Shown: piece by piece, positions 28,101 to 35,323 of the stretch
Layout: each line of letters starts with the position of its first letter
Numbering within the stretch: the first letter of the stretch is position 1
NCBI RefSeq assembly: GCF_030131845.1
Contig: NZ_JASKYM010000002.1
Coordinates: 444,247-508,246, forward strand
DNA from: Romboutsia sedimentorum
Lineage (GTDB): Bacteria > Bacillota > Clostridia > Peptostreptococcales > Peptostreptococcaceae
Length of the DNA stretch: 64,000 nt
Direction of reading: 5' to 3'
The notes under the pieces: generated by a model
What the model saw: the letters and a program-made list of their open reading frames with translations, nothing else
Told to the model about the DNA's origin: nothing
Database searches by the model: none
Translations under genes and position numbers: made by a program

Positions 28101-28270
28101 ATGATGATAATATGAACATTAAAAATGTAGAAAAATTTATAAACAAGCAAATGAAAAATAGAAATATAAATAGTAATGTGGTTGATTTTAAAGACGAAAT
28201 CTTAAAAATAAATTACTATAATCAAAATTACTCAATACATAAAGATAAACTTAAATATAAGCCTAAATAA
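25175..28270 (+). CDS. dinG: DinG-family ATP-dependent helicase with degenerate DEDDh exonuclease domain
   Basis: A 1031-residue protein. Residues about 15-185 are a DnaQ-like 3'-5' exonuclease fold: motif I is kept (D23, E25 in DIETSG). Motif II should read HN..FD but is H103-D-T-L-F-I108, so the second aspartate is missing. Motif III has H164 and D168, one residue closer than usual. Residues about 285-950 are an XPD/DinG-like superfamily 2 helicase with Walker A PTGIGKS (about 301-306), DEAH (about 480-483), LSATLSV and QAMGRILRS. Cysteines 368, 430, 435, 440 and 444 are placed as in iron-sulphur XPD-like helicases. Likely role: DNA repair helicase acting on R-loops or stalled forks, with a probably inactive nuclease module. 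Confidence 0.88.
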   Translation: MKDTINTLSNEVTSILDNVVYLDIETSGLNLNNFEIIEIGAVKIKNGNKQIFNTLIKNQKPISTQAYSRYSDLYKKNIQSAPKLNNIIDEFVEFFEDAVIICHDTLFIKQILNKYMPKIKNKIINSMELAIVLEPYHKEYNLNYLKKQLISSTQKIDKKSLTLHKIEDMIKIINVLIVKLKKSEESTLEPLTFKINSYLNKFMLSKWEWSELIDNASYTQYHYEKEILREDKGIKEKDILKKVYKNDKNYEELLKDESIWESKEGFLYEYRPGQYELTKTIRETFKTKSANPKIACIQAPTGIGKSVGYLLPVILESRLNNKRVIISTDTKELQIQLINKDIPNVLNSLNLNNKVSYGYIKGKNNYICVEKLEIYKKDYNEQNPTIEEILGIIILERFIKDGKHGDIEEINHFIISHFEKMDIHLRYVMCDPNLCRPKKCFKNCLYKIRTEELKEEDITVINHSLLAKWPYKEEKPLEHIIVDEAHNLAEKGYDFFSSIIDYKMFSHFLKEIYPYENINNSIFAYENKNKKIKPFDKFYHHVHFDRNIKNKISTNINLIIEEMKNILEFGMNSHYKNISKYNLRWELNLQENEIAGKIKIDNEIKNITYDKYSQVIKNSCDKIIRNLVSILIIIDRNLDDDSIDKESDVYKFGKARINELENIKSVFQTFMEYSKDDDFARIIEIDKNYNYFEIRVVPLKLAALFEENILTQIESGVFLSATLSVENSMDYFKNTLGINRVESIEKIIPPLYDYKNRVSIIGLNDLCNYNNKDFPKEMSDVINNVSKITQGHLLSLFNSRDRLEKTYNYLLDDLNNQNIEVYMNKKGIKNLNDINKKCVVLGSKGCFEGVDIPGDGLICVTLDKIPNLNPKDPLYSTIMKKYNLPYHVVNYPQMAIKVKQAMGRILRSQYDYGCFVIFNTGTNIHTIKKLERDLHGCRINIMGKNKITECISDHLYKSRTVVMNKTLMEIIDILKYDDNMNIKNVEKFINKQMKNRNINSNVVDFKDEILKINYYNQNYSIHKDKLKYKPK

Positions 28271-28403
28271 ATATTTTGTATATAAAATAATATGCCTATT
28301 TTTATATAAGCAAACTTATATGTTGAATAAGATATAACAATTTAGAAAAAATAACTATTATAAGGAGCTAAATATAAATGAAGAAATAAGGAAGGCGGCT
28401 TAT

Positions 28404-29357
28404 ATGAATTATATATTATTAATAATAGGTTTTTTACTACTTATAAAAGGAGCAGATACATTTGTAGTAGGTTCTTCATCAATCGCTAAGATTTTTAAAG
28501 TTCCAACTTTGATAATAGGTTTAACTATAGTTGCATTTGGAACTAGTGCACCAGAAGCTGCAGTAAGTGTTACAGCTGCTTTAAAAGGAAGCAATGATAT
28601 GGCAATAGCAAACGTAGTTGGATCTAATATATTCAATTTATTATGTGTAGTTGGTGTTGCAGCTATAATAAATCCTATTAAAGTACAAAAGAGTACTATA
28701 ATAAAAGAGTTTCCGTTTGCAATATTAGCAGCAGTAGTTTTGATGATATTAGCACATGATGTAAAGTTTCAAGGCTATAGCGAAAACCTATTAACTAGAG
28801 CGGATGGATTAATGCTATTAGCGTTATTTGGAATATTTATGTATTATTTAATAGAGATGGCACTTACATCAAAAGAAGAAATGAATATAGACCAAGCTAA
28901 AGAAAACATATCTATTGGAAAAAGTATATTTATGAGTATATTAGGTATTATAGGAATACTTATAGGTGGTCAAATGGTAGTCAATTCTGCAAGTAGTATA
29001 GCTATAACCCTGGGAATGAGTGAAAACTTAGTAGGACTTACAATAGTTGCGATAGGTACATCTTTACCTGAATTTGTAACTAGTGTAATTGCTGCAAGAA
29101 AAGGAGACAGTGATATTGCAATAGGGAATGTAGTTGGATCAAATTTATTTAACATACTATTTGTTTTAGGTATATCTTCAACTATAAGTAATATACCAGT
29201 TCATCCTATTGTATTTATAGATATGCTTGTTATGATAGTTGTAACTGTATTAACTTGTATATTTGCAGCTACTAAAAAAAGTGTAAATAAGATAGAAGGA
29301 ATCTTTCTTGTACTTATATATATCCTATATATGGTATTTGTAATAATAAGACAGTAA
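28404..29357 (+). CDS. Calcium/sodium (CaCA family) antiporter, YrbG type
   Basis: A 317-residue inner membrane exchanger with about ten helices. The two inverted alpha repeats are both visible: GLTIVAFGTSAPEAAVSVTA followed by GSNDMAIANVVGSNIFN, and GLTIVAIGTSLPEFVTSVIA followed by GDSDIAIGNVVGSNLFN. The conserved GTS..PE glutamates that bind Ca2+ are present in both. The likely reaction is Na+ (or H+)/Ca2+ exchange. A three-codon ORF with its own ribosome binding site lies immediately upstream (28378-28389). The SD for this gene is the AAGG-rich stretch just after that stop codon. Strong terminator follows. Confidence 0.94.
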   Translation: MNYILLIIGFLLLIKGADTFVVGSSSIAKIFKVPTLIIGLTIVAFGTSAPEAAVSVTAALKGSNDMAIANVVGSNIFNLLCVVGVAAIINPIKVQKSTIIKEFPFAILAAVVLMILAHDVKFQGYSENLLTRADGLMLLALFGIFMYYLIEMALTSKEEMNIDQAKENISIGKSIFMSILGIIGILIGGQMVVNSASSIAITLGMSENLVGLTIVAIGTSLPEFVTSVIAARKGDSDIAIGNVVGSNLFNILFVLGISSTISNIPVHPIVFIDMLVMIVVTVLTCIFAATKKSVNKIEGIFLVLIYILYMVFVIIRQ

Positions 29358-29370
29358 ACATAAATACGTA

Positions 29371-29409
29371 AAAAAATAGCGTTGTTATTAATAACAACGC
29401 TATTTTTTA
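29371..29409. terminator. Bidirectional terminator
   Basis: AAAAAATAGCGTTGTTAT pairs with ATAACAACGCTATTTTTT; T-runs on both strands. Confidence 0.92.
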
Positions 29410-29422
29410 TTAAGTTAATTTA

Positions 29423-30853
29423 TTAAGCGACATTTTCAAGTCTTAATTTTTCTTCATCTGAAAGTTTTTCAATTGTTAATCCAGTTGCCCCAAAGAATAA
29501 AGAAATTAAAGGACAAAGTAAGTTGAAGAATGCATATGGTAAAAATGCAAATGAGCCAACTCCAAGTGTAGCAGACATATAAGCTCCACAAGTATTCCAT
29601 GGAATAAGTGCTGAAGTTACTGTACCACTATCCTCTAAAGCACGAGATAAGTTTTTAGGAGATAAACCTTGCTTTATAAATGCATCTTTATACATACTTC
29701 CTGGTATAACTATAGCTAAATATTGATCAGCAACAGCTACGTTAGTTCCAATACATGTAAATATTGTAGCTGCTATTAGTCCAAAAGTTCCTTTAGCTAC
29801 ACTTAATATAGCTTTAGCTATTACCTCTAGCATTCCAGTTTTCTCTAATATGCCACCTACAGTTAAAGCACAAAGCATTAAAGAAACTGTTCCTAACATA
29901 CTATCTAGACCACCACGAGTTAATAGTTGATCTACAAAGTCCATACCAGTAGATGAAACATATCCACCTTTAGCAGCTAAAAATACATCTGCCATAGATG
30001 AGCCTTGGAAAGCTACAGCAATTACACCACCAAGTAAAGCTCCACCTATAAGTGCAGGTATTGCTGGAACTTTAAAGATTACTAGTACTATAACAGCTAC
30101 AGGTACTAAAAGTAATAATGGAGATAAAGTATGGTAGTTATTAAGTAAAGCAGTCTGTATTTGATTTATTTGAGTAGTATCTATTTGATTACCAGCATAT
30201 TTCATACCAATTATTCCATATAAAACTAGAGATATCAATAAAGCTGGAACAGTTGTGTATAGCATATGTTTAATATGCTCAAATAAAGTTGTACCAGCCA
30301 TAGCAGGAGCTAAATTTGTAGTATCTGATAGTGGCGACATTTTATCTCCAAAATAAGCACCAGATATTATTGCACCTGCAATTATATTAGTAGGGATACC
30401 AAGTGCATTACCTATACCAAGTAAAGCAATACCTATTGTGCCTGCAGTAGTCCAAGATGAACCAGTTGAAATAGATACGATTGCACATATAAGTGTTGTA
30501 GCAACTAAGAATATACCAGGTGATAAGATATTAAGCCCCCAATATATCATAGAGGGAACTACACCTCCAAGAATCCAAGTTCCAATTAGCATACCAACTA
30601 TTAAAAGTATAAGAATTGCTTGCATCGTAGTATTTATTGTAGATAAAATTCCGTCTTCTAATTCTTTCCAAGTAAAACCTAATTTAAATACAGCTATAGA
30701 TGCTGTAAAAACTGCACCAACTATAAGTGGTATATGAGCAGATATTTCATATTTTCTTAAAAATACTAAACATGTTACTAAAATTGTTACTAAAAACCCT
30801 ACACATAATAGTGCGTCGAATAATGTTACTTGCTTTTTACTGTTAGTTGTCAT
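29423..30853 (-). CDS. nhaC: NhaC-family antiporter under lysine riboswitch control (probable lysine transporter)
   Basis: A 476-residue protein with about twelve membrane helices. NhaC-family motifs include SSWTTAGTIGIALLGIG, AYFGDKMSPLSDTTNLAP and GTNVAVADQYLAIVIPG. On sequence alone it would be a Na+/H+ or Na+/malate-lactate antiporter. The leader is a clear lysine riboswitch (30976-31152) plus terminator, and earlier comparative work proposed that L-box-controlled NhaC-like proteins in Firmicutes carry lysine (named LysW). I therefore favour lysine uptake or exchange, on context. GGAGGAT precedes the ATG. It is alone and convergent with the CaCA exchanger, sharing its terminator. Confidence 0.9.
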   Translation of the reverse strand: MTTNSKKQVTLFDALLCVGFLVTILVTCLVFLRKYEISAHIPLIVGAVFTASIAVFKLGFTWKELEDGILSTINTTMQAILILLIVGMLIGTWILGGVVPSMIYWGLNILSPGIFLVATTLICAIVSISTGSSWTTAGTIGIALLGIGNALGIPTNIIAGAIISGAYFGDKMSPLSDTTNLAPAMAGTTLFEHIKHMLYTTVPALLISLVLYGIIGMKYAGNQIDTTQINQIQTALLNNYHTLSPLLLLVPVAVIVLVIFKVPAIPALIGGALLGGVIAVAFQGSSMADVFLAAKGGYVSSTGMDFVDQLLTRGGLDSMLGTVSLMLCALTVGGILEKTGMLEVIAKAILSVAKGTFGLIAATIFTCIGTNVAVADQYLAIVIPGSMYKDAFIKQGLSPKNLSRALEDSGTVTSALIPWNTCGAYMSATLGVGSFAFLPYAFFNLLCPLISLFFGATGLTIEKLSDEEKLRLENVA

Positions 30854-30907
30854 AAAATCCTCCTATTAATTTGCATCGAATATAACAGTAAGGAGAAATT
30901 TGAGATT

Positions 30908-30944
30908 AAAAAAAGTCTAGGATAAGAAGTTATCCTAGACTTAA
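30908..30944 (-). terminator. Riboswitch expression-platform terminator
   Basis: On the minus strand TTAAGTCTAGGATAA pairs with TTATCCTAGACTT and runs into seven T, between the lysine aptamer and the nhaC start. Confidence 0.88.
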
Positions 30945-30975
30945 GTATCCAATGCAAACATTGAATTAAAAACTT

Positions 30976-31152
30976 AATCTAAAGATAGTACTCCACATGT
31001 TAATGTGACAGTGTCATATATATTTTATATGACCCCAACATATAAGCTTAAAGCATCACTTATATATTTCGGCACTGTTACCTTTTATTTTGCGTCTTCG
31101 TGCTTAACTCAACAAAATTACTTATTAACAATGCGACCTCTACCAATTAGTT
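30976..31152 (-). promoter_or_regulatory. Lysine riboswitch (L-box)
   Basis: Read on the minus strand, this leader has, in order, the lysine-aptamer core elements: GAGGTCGCA near the 5' end, AAGTA, then AAAGG..., GTGCCGAAATA, GTTGGGGTCATAT, GACACTGTCA and finally GTGGAGTACTATC closing the P1 stem with GGTAG. The order and spacing match the five-helix lysine aptamer from B. subtilis lysC as I remember it. A terminator follows at 30908-30944 and then the nhaC gene, so lysine binding would be expected to favour termination (an OFF switch). Call made by eye. Confidence 0.92.
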
Positions 31153-31347
31153 ATATTCGATATTTTATTTATTTAAGAATTATACCATGTATTAAAAAAA
31201 TAATAAAGTATTAAATAATTACTAAAATGAAATAATAACATTTTATAATATAATGAAAATTTAAATAAATCTTTTAAATTCAATGGCTATAGGATAAAAT
31301 ATATATTATACTTAATACAAAAATAAATATAATAAGGAGGCGATTAT

Positions 31348-31947
31348 TTGAGTAAAATAAAATTTTATGCTGTAAAAAAAGGAAAAAAAATAGGGATATA
31401 TAATACTTGGAATGACTGCAAAGAACAAGTGAATGGTTTTTCAAGAGCTGAGTATAAAAGTTTTGAAACTTTAAACGAAGCAAAATGTTATATAGAAGAT
31501 AAAAAAAATGAAGTTTTTCAAAATTCAGATAGTTGCTTAGAAGCATATGTAGATGGAAGTTATGAACATTGTATTAGAGCATATGGCTCAGGTGTAGTAA
31601 TATTAAAGGATAATAAAGTAGAAAAAACATATAGTACAAAAGGCGAAAATGAATCACTTGTAAGTATGCGAAATGTAGCTGGAGAAATAGAAGCTGCTAA
31701 AATTGCAATGCAATATTGTATAAGCAATAAAGTTGAAAACTTAACTTTATATTTTGATTATGAAGGAATTGAAAAATGGTGTAATGGGGCGTGGAAAGCT
31801 AACAAAGAAGGAACTATTGATTATAAAAAATTCTATGATAGTATAAAAAATAAGCTAAATGTTAAATTTGTTAAAGTAAAGGCTCATAGTGGTAATAAAT
31901 ACAATGAAGAAGCTGATAGGCTAGCTAAAGCATCTATAGGAATATAA
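31348..31947 (+). CDS. rnhA: Ribonuclease HI with N-terminal viroplasmin-like domain
   Basis: A 199-residue protein. Residues about 1-50 (KIKFYAVKKGKKIGIYNTWN, with CKEQVNGFSRAEYKSF) are the viroplasmin/caulimovirus VI-like domain that in eukaryotic and some bacterial RNases H1 binds RNA/DNA hybrids. Residues about 65-199 are RNase HI with metal ligands D in AYVDGSY, E in AGEIEAAKIAMQ, D in LYFDYEG and D in EEADRLAKAS, plus histidine in VKAHSGN. It removes RNA from hybrids (R-loops, primers). The start is TTG, set by AAGGAGGCG. Monocistronic with a strong shared terminator. Confidence 0.93.
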   Translation: MSKIKFYAVKKGKKIGIYNTWNDCKEQVNGFSRAEYKSFETLNEAKCYIEDKKNEVFQNSDSCLEAYVDGSYEHCIRAYGSGVVILKDNKVEKTYSTKGENESLVSMRNVAGEIEAAKIAMQYCISNKVENLTLYFDYEGIEKWCNGAWKANKEGTIDYKKFYDSIKNKLNVKFVKVKAHSGNKYNEEADRLAKASIGI

Positions 31948-31977
31948 AAAGTCTTGCAAAAGAGCAAGACTTTTTAT
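31946..31977. terminator. Bidirectional terminator
   Basis: AAAAAGTCTTGC pairs with GCAAGACTTTTT, with T-runs on both strands, between convergent genes. Confidence 0.9.
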
Positions 31978-31982
31978 ATTTT

Positions 31983-33755
31983 TTAAAATTCTCCATACAT
32001 ATCTTCTAATTTTTCCTTAAATAAAACAGGATCATTTATTCCGTCATACATAGCTTTTGCAAGTATATTTGCTTGATCATAAGTTGATGTCCAAGAGAAT
32101 ATTCCTCCTAAACAGTTTTTAAGTATATATTGTGATTTTAAATATATAGAAAGAGGATCATCATATGACATTGCAAAGTTACCGTCTTTTACAAGGTATG
32201 GGGCTTGGGCTTTTGCATCAAATTTATATTCATATCCGTTTTTATTTATATAATTTTTTCTAAGTTCATCGTAAGATCTAGTTATATTAGCTCCGAGTCT
32301 ACCGTAAAAAGGAACGCCTAGTAATATTTTTGAAGAGGGCATTCCAGCAGCTTCTAAGTTTTTAATCCAAAGGTCAACGTTATACCCAGGCAAACTAAGA
32401 TCAGAATCATAAAGATTAGCGTGATGTCTTTTACCTAGTTCTCCAGTTTCTCCAGCTGTAAAATCATAGCTCATAAGATTAAAATAATTTATAAGTGGAG
32501 CTATTTTATCTATTTCAACACTTCTATTTATATACCCTTTATCACCTGTGGCAGCGACACTTAACCATTTATCATCTCCTATAACATCTCTTATAGCAGT
32601 AAGAAGTAGTGTGAAGTTCTCTCTATCTACTGGTCTAGATTTAATACCCCCTGCACTAGTAGCAGGATACTCCCAATCTATGTCTACACCGTCTAATTTA
32701 TATTGATTTATTAGTTTATTAACCTGTCTAGCAAAATTATATCTAGAAGTAGGTGTTAGTGCAGCATCAGAAAAACCATCTGCCCCCCAGCCACCTATAG
32801 CTGCTATTACTTTTAAATCTGGTTTTTGAGATCTTAAATTTAGCAACTGGTTTAAATACTTTGGAGTGGGAACTAATAACGTTCCATCAGTATTTATTTC
32901 AACAAATGCATAAATAACAGCATCTAAAAGTTTTTCATCTACATTTTTAGGATTACCAAAAACATATTCCATAACTATTGGAGTAACATTAGGACAGTAT
33001 GAAATATCAATAGGTTGATTTTTTATATCTGTTATTTGAGGACGTGTAGATTTTTTACTTTTTTTAGATTGACAAGGAACGTAGTTTGTGGAGTTTTTAT
33101 TATCCAAATCTTTATTTTTATCAGGAACAAAACAAAGATACCAATCTACGCATGTACAGTTTTTATCACAGTTTTTGATTCTACTTTTTAATTCTTTGTA
33201 AGTTTTAGGATATGGTAGTAGAACTGGCATTCCAGGGAACCAATTAGCTGGAGTTACCACATTATCTTTATCACTTGTTTGTAAAGCTTCTATTATTCTT
33301 AATATTTCAGGAATGTTTCTTCCTGTTGTTAAAGGATAATAAAGTATTGTTCTTAGTATTTGTTTATCATCTATTATAAAAACAGATCTAACAGTTGATG
33401 TGTTGCTCATTGTTTCTGAAATCATCCCATATAATTTAGCGATTTTCATATCTCTATCTTCAATTACTGGAAATGGTATTTCTACTCCTGTTAATGAAAA
33501 TATATTATATATCCAAGCTAAATGTGAGCTATTGCTATCAATACTAAGACCTATTAGTTCAGTATTTCTTTTTTGAAACTCAGGATAGTATTTAGCAAAA
33601 CATAAAAATTCTGTTGTACAAACTGGTGTAAAATCACCAGGATGAGAAAATAAAACAATCCATTTCCCATAATAGTCAGACAATTCAATAGGTCCAAATG
33701 TTGTGTTAGCCTTAAAATCAGGAGCTTTTGATCCTAAACTTGGCAGACTTGGCAT
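31983..33755 (-). CDS. cotE: CotE-like spore coat protein: 1-Cys peroxiredoxin fused to GH18 chitinase
   Basis: A 590-residue fusion. Residues about 1-220 form a Prx6-type peroxiredoxin with the peroxidatic cysteine C46 in PGDFTPVCTTEF. A cysteine-rich linker (about 215-265, with KNCDKNCTCVDWYLC) follows. Residues about 265-570 form a glycoside hydrolase family 18 domain with the catalytic motif DGVDIDWEYP (acid/base E362). This architecture is known from C. difficile CotE, a spore coat protein whose chitinase part acts on mucin and whose peroxiredoxin part reduces peroxide. This copy is about 120 residues shorter than the roughly 712-residue C. difficile form as I recall it. GGGGTGAT supports the ATG at 33755 rather than the GTG at 33764. 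Confidence 0.9.
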   Translation of the reverse strand: MPSLPSLGSKAPDFKANTTFGPIELSDYYGKWIVLFSHPGDFTPVCTTEFLCFAKYYPEFQKRNTELIGLSIDSNSSHLAWIYNIFSLTGVEIPFPVIEDRDMKIAKLYGMISETMSNTSTVRSVFIIDDKQILRTILYYPLTTGRNIPEILRIIEALQTSDKDNVVTPANWFPGMPVLLPYPKTYKELKSRIKNCDKNCTCVDWYLCFVPDKNKDLDNKNSTNYVPCQSKKSKKSTRPQITDIKNQPIDISYCPNVTPIVMEYVFGNPKNVDEKLLDAVIYAFVEINTDGTLLVPTPKYLNQLLNLRSQKPDLKVIAAIGGWGADGFSDAALTPTSRYNFARQVNKLINQYKLDGVDIDWEYPATSAGGIKSRPVDRENFTLLLTAIRDVIGDDKWLSVAATGDKGYINRSVEIDKIAPLINYFNLMSYDFTAGETGELGKRHHANLYDSDLSLPGYNVDLWIKNLEAAGMPSSKILLGVPFYGRLGANITRSYDELRKNYINKNGYEYKFDAKAQAPYLVKDGNFAMSYDDPLSIYLKSQYILKNCLGGIFSWTSTYDQANILAKAMYDGINDPVLFKEKLEDMYGEF

Positions 33756-33953
33756 ATATATCACCCCTTAATTTAATAAAATATCACCTATTCTTATTGT
33801 ATTAAATTGTATAGAGTAGTGTTACGCCTAAAAAATCAATATTTTAGTTGAAATTTTAACAAAAAACACTAATAATAATTGATATTTTTCTTGGTATTTG
33901 TTATAGTTAAGTATAAGATTAAATGTAAATATTTGTTATTGTATGGGGTGAGA

Positions 33954-34307
33954 ATGTTGAAAAAAATCCTAAGAAAATTGAAAAATGTCTTAAGGGTATT
34001 GATTATGTCAAGTGTTGTATGTTTTTTACTGACATTTACACTAATTATAGTAAATGCTGTTATGGGAATATTTGTAGGGCTAGATTATTATTTAATGATC
34101 CTTGCTGTTTCAACTCTAGGTTTAACATTTGGGTTAGTATTATATAACTATAAAAAAATATTCTTTAGCAAAAAGAAGATAAGAAAGAACAAAACTTTGA
34201 CATCAAATAAAGTAAAAAGAGATACAAGTAAGGTAAAGAGAGATACTACTAAAGTAAAAAGAGATAACCGTAGAGAAACTATTAATGCGAAAAGAAAAAT
34301 TTCATAA
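33954..34307 (+). CDS. Small membrane protein with basic KVKRDT-repeat tail
   Basis: About 117 residues, unrecognised. A basic N-terminus (KKILRKLKNVLRVL) precedes two membrane helices (about 15-60). The last 45 residues are very basic and contain a short tandem repeat, KVKRDTSKVKRDTTKVKRDN, then RRETINAKRK. A basic cytoplasmic tail could bind acidic lipid heads, RNA or DNA; no family is assigned. The start is ambiguous: ATG at 33954 or the next codon TTG at 33957, which has better spacing from GGGGTGAG. The long reading from 33879 has no ribosome binding site. It ends in a terminator. Confidence 0.6.
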   Translation: MLKKILRKLKNVLRVLIMSSVVCFLLTFTLIIVNAVMGIFVGLDYYLMILAVSTLGLTFGLVLYNYKKIFFSKKKIRKNKTLTSNKVKRDTSKVKRDTTKVKRDNRRETINAKRKIS

Positions 34308-34331
34308 TAAATATAAGTTATATTTTAAATT

Positions 34332-34359
34332 AAAAGCACAGTTAATACTGTGTTTTTTT
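34332..34359 (+). terminator. Rho-independent terminator
   Basis: AAAAGCACAGT pairs with ACTGTGTTTTT (one G-T pair), followed by a T-run. Confidence 0.7.
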
Positions 34360-34425
34360 GTTATAATTTTTTAATACCTATAATAGAAAATAAATATAAG
34401 TAAATTATATAGGAGGAGATTATTT

Positions 34426-35184
34426 ATGGATTATAATATATTTCAATGTAGCGTAGTGGGGTATAAGAATGTATTAAAAAACTCAAACTCTCAAGACTAT
34501 TTAGATTATAAAATTTTAGAAAATGTAATAATTTGTGCAGTTGCAGATGGACATAGTGGGGAATTTTTTAAATATAGTGACGTTGGTTCTAAATTAGCAT
34601 GCCAATGTGCAATAAATATACTTGAAGAATTAATTAATATGGATGAAGACAATATCTTAGAATTATTAGAAAAGGGAATAATACAAAAGCGTGTATTTGA
34701 CCAATGGATGGATTTAGTAGAACAAGATTATAAAAAAAATAAGCCGATAGTTTATAAGCCTCAATATTTAAAATATTCAACAACATTAATTGCAACACTT
34801 ATCACTGATAAATTTAGATTGTATTTAAAAATAGGAGATGGAGATATTGTAACTAAAAGTAACGATAGCTATAAAAAGGTTATAAACACAAAATATAAGA
34901 AAATTGTAGATTCTCTTGGAAGGTACGATTCATATAAAAATATTATATATTATATAGAAAAAAATAGTGAATCACAGGTAGATAGTATAATTTTATTTAC
35001 AGATGGATATGAAAATAGTTTTGAAAATGATGAAAAATTGTATGAAAGTTTAGATACTACGATGAAAAAATATAATAAAAATATATTTTCAAAAGAATTA
35101 TTAAAAATAGGATATAAAGATTATTTAAAAGATTTAAGTAAACATGGAAATTATGATGATATAAGTATTATATTTATTATATAA
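34426..35184 (+). CDS. PP2C-type protein serine/threonine phosphatase
   Basis: A 252-residue phosphatase of the PP2C_2 kind. Metal-binding and catalytic motifs are visible: SQDY (position of the usual NED/NQD), VADGHSG, IGDGDI, LFTDGYENS and, near the end, NYDDISIIFI (DD in the place of DN). The set of aspartates looks sufficient for activity. It would remove phosphate from serine or threonine residues in the cytoplasm. No Ser/Thr kinase gene is adjacent in this window, which is unusual because such phosphatases often sit beside one. GGAGGAG precedes the ATG. The next gene (35324) encodes a membrane TPR protein. Confidence 0.9.
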   Translation: MDYNIFQCSVVGYKNVLKNSNSQDYLDYKILENVIICAVADGHSGEFFKYSDVGSKLACQCAINILEELINMDEDNILELLEKGIIQKRVFDQWMDLVEQDYKKNKPIVYKPQYLKYSTTLIATLITDKFRLYLKIGDGDIVTKSNDSYKKVINTKYKKIVDSLGRYDSYKNIIYYIEKNSESQVDSIILFTDGYENSFENDEKLYESLDTTMKKYNKNIFSKELLKIGYKDYLKDLSKHGNYDDISIIFII

Positions 35185-35323
35185 TATGAAAAAATAGAAG
35201 GGTAAATTCAATTTACAACAATATGACTGTTAAGTGAAGATATGGTTAATAATGTATATATATGATATAATATAAAGAAGTTTATAGCGTTAATAAATCA
35301 GTAAATTTAGGAAGGGAAAGCTA

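Noticed and set aside
31005-31214. 69-codon frame on the plus strand opposite the lysine riboswitch
   Set aside because: It is the complement of the structured leader; no ribosome binding site.
33765-33850. Sporulation sigma factor promoter before cotE
   Set aside because: A TATACAAT string resembles sigma-E/K -10 elements, but the -35 is not convincing by eye.
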